DNA from: Cytobacillus firmus DS1
GTDB lineage: Bacteria; Bacillota; Bacilli; Bacillales; Cytobacillaceae
DNA: 63,708 nt
Assembly (NCBI RefSeq): GCF_000565285.1
Contig: NZ_APVL01000021.1
Location: 1-63,708, forward strand
Reading direction: 5' to 3'
Shown one piece after another: positions 62,257 to 63,708 of the stretch; within the stretch, counting starts at the first letter, position 1; every line of letters begins with the position of its first letter. The notes beneath the pieces were generated by a model that searched no databases, was not told where the DNA came from, and worked only from the letters and a program-made list of their open reading frames with translations. A program made the translations under genes and the position numbers.

Positions 62257-63492
62257 ATGAAACATCCGCTAAATGTAACTTCGGAAATAGGAGAATTAAA
62301 GACGGTCCTTCTGCATAGGCCGGGTAAGGAAATAGAAAATCTCACACCTCAATATTTGAAAAGACTTTTATTCGATGACATTCCCTTTTTGCCTGCCATT
62401 CAAAAAGAGCATGATTATTTCGCCAATATTTTAAGCAACCGGGGAATCGAGGTTTTATATCTCGATAAATTGATGACAGAAGCCATACAGCAGGATGAGG
62501 CCAGACTGGCTTTTATTGAAAAGGTCTTATGGGAAAGTCAATCAAATATCAATGGTTCCTACGATACAGTGAAAGAGTATCTCTTATCTCTTCCGCTTGC
62601 TGAACTTGTAAAGAAAGTGATGGCTGGTGTCGTTAAATCGGATATTGATCAGGATAAAAAAATCCATCTTCATGAAATGATGCCGGACCATTATCCTTTT
62701 TATCTCGACCCTATGCCCAACCTCTATTTTACCCGCGATCCGGCTGCGGTTATAGGTGAAGGCATTACGATTAATCGAATGCATGAGCCTGCAAGGAGAA
62801 GGGAATCCATTTTCATGGACTGCATCATGAATCATCATCCACGTTTTAATAAACATAAGATCCCTGCTTACTTTAAGCGTGATGATCTCTACTCTCTTGA
62901 AGGCGGAGATGAACTGATTTTAAGCGATGAAGTGATCGCCATTGGCGTCAGTGCAAGAACTTCTGCACAAGGGATTGAAAAACTTGCACGCGAGTTATTC
63001 TCCCGTCAGGATGCCATTAAAAAGGTTGTCGCAGTTGAAATCCCTAAAATTCGCGCATTCATGCACCTGGATACCGTTTTCACCATGATTGATCATGATA
63101 AATTCACCTACCATCCTGCTATTGAAGATAGAGATGGCAGTATGAAGATTTACATACTGGAACAGGAGGATAATTCTGATACTCTTAAGATTACAGAGAA
63201 AAACTCGCTGCAAGAAACATTGAAAGAAGTGCTTCATCTTGATGAATTAGTGTTAATCCCCTGCGGAGGAGGCTGTCCGATAGCATCGGCACGGGAACAA
63301 TGGAACGATGGTTCCAATACGCTCGCAATCGCTCCCGGTGTAGTTGTCACTTATGATCGAAACTATGTTTCAAACGACATCCTCCGGCAAAATGGTGTTG
63401 AAGTGATTGAAATTCTCAGCTCAGAACTTTCAAGAGGCCGTGGAGGTCCAAGATGCATGAGCATGCCGATCATAAGGGAAAATATTAGCTGA
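62257..63492 (+). CDS. arcA: Arginine deiminase
   Basis: 411 residues from the ATG at 62257, with GGAGGT 10 bases upstream (a TTG at 62239 lies before that site). Signatures include [15 protein letters not shown] at the start, [15 protein letters not shown] (near residue 160), [18 protein letters not shown] and the catalytic Cys in GGPRCMSMP near the end. It converts arginine to citrulline and ammonia. arcB, arcC or arcD are not in the window; only a terminator follows. Confidence 0.95.
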   Translation: MKHPLNVTSEIGELKTVLLHRPGKEIENLTPQYLKRLLFDDIPFLPAIQKEHDYFANILSNRGIEVLYLDKLMTEAIQQDEARLAFIEKVLWESQSNINGSYDTVKEYLLSLPLAELVKKVMAGVVKSDIDQDKKIHLHEMMPDHYPFYLDPMPNLYFTRDPAAVIGEGITINRMHEPARRRESIFMDCIMNHHPRFNKHKIPAYFKRDDLYSLEGGDELILSDEVIAIGVSARTSAQGIEKLARELFSRQDAIKKVVAVEIPKIRAFMHLDTVFTMIDHDKFTYHPAIEDRDGSMKIYILEQEDNSDTLKITEKNSLQETLKEVLHLDELVLIPCGGGCPIASAREQWNDGSNTLAIAPGVVVTYDRNYVSNDILRQNGVEVIEILSSELSRGRGGPRCMSMPIIRENIS

Positions 63493-63494
63493 TA

Positions 63495-63538
63495 AATCGG
63501 GCGGTTCCGGAACCGCCCGATTTTTTTTATGAATACTA
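63495..63538 (+). terminator. Terminator of arcA
   Basis: ATCGGGCGGTTC pairs with GAACCGCCCGAT (12 bp), then eight T. So arcA ends its transcript here. The rest to 63708 shows no gene. Confidence 0.95.
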
Positions 63539-63708
63539 TTTTAGTTTAGAGCCCCCCTCCTTCTCCTCCCTCCTTCCAAAAAACAAGTTCTTTTAGGAAA
63601 AAACGGAAATATAAATATACTAATGCCCTTTTGAAACAAGCATTCGCCTGTTCTTTTTATAGGATATTTCTCTTAATAATTTATATCTATTTATAATAAT
63701 TATAAAAA

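Overview
The window looks like chromosome from an endospore-forming Bacillaceae. Small acid-soluble spore protein genes (sspN, tlp, sspO, sspP), a cotM-like gene and a low-GC gene set with strong AGGAGG ribosome sites all point there. The gene order alsT-parC-parE-yneT ... plsY ... yneR-yneQ-yneP ... tlp-sspN ... yneN ... citB-sspO ... sspP ... cotM follows, as I recall it, the Bacillus subtilis yne/citB region. Genus cannot be fixed by reading alone; it resembles the Cytobacillus/Mesobacillus part of the family.

Layout. (1) 1-5.7 kb is a copper-handling-type cluster: the start of a multicopper oxidase, a CcdA/DsbD-like membrane protein, two DUF1541 (YdhK-type) proteins and a decayed OmpR-type regulator. 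(2) 5.8-13.4 kb holds a staygreen-family protein, a secreted protein, an alanine/glycine:cation symporter and topoisomerase IV (parE-parC), with a LexA box. (3) 13.7-14.3 kb is a scar: yneT with a nonsense codon, then a GNAT fragment. (4) 14.3-28.5 kb is a minus-strand operon encoding a bacterial microcompartment (BMC): three hexamer proteins, one pentamer, a scaffold-like protein, and enzymes that fit stepwise destruction of the purine ring. These are a cyclic amidohydrolase, a cysteine hydrolase, UbiD/UbiX decarboxylation, two metal-dependent amidohydrolases, a cyclase-family hydrolase, a DUF1989 protein and an M20 deacylase, plus a nucleobase permease. (5) 29.3-38.2 kb is a divergent operon opened by a purine riboswitch. 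It encodes a complete molybdenum xanthine dehydrogenase with its maturation proteins, an AzgA-type purine permease and a canonical adenine deaminase. (6) 38.2-56.6 kb returns to core Bacillus genes. (7) 56.6-58.8 kb holds selA and, close by, a SelW-like selenoprotein with an in-frame UGA. (8) 58.9-63.5 kb holds arylamine N-acetyltransferase, threonine catabolism (kbl-tdh) and arginine deiminase with an ARG-box candidate.

How the pieces may work together: AzgA and NCS2 permeases bring in purine bases. Adenine deaminase and xanthine dehydrogenase funnel them to xanthine. The BMC enzymes then match, step by step, the chemistry known from purinolytic clostridia: xanthine to 4-ureido-5-imidazolecarboxylate, to 4-amino-5-imidazolecarboxylate, to 4-aminoimidazole, to 4-imidazolone, to formiminoglycine. 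No uricase, HIU hydrolase or OHCU decarboxylase is present. The assignment of enzymes to steps is inference. The gene families, shell proteins, riboswitch fold and UGA codon are read directly from the sequence.
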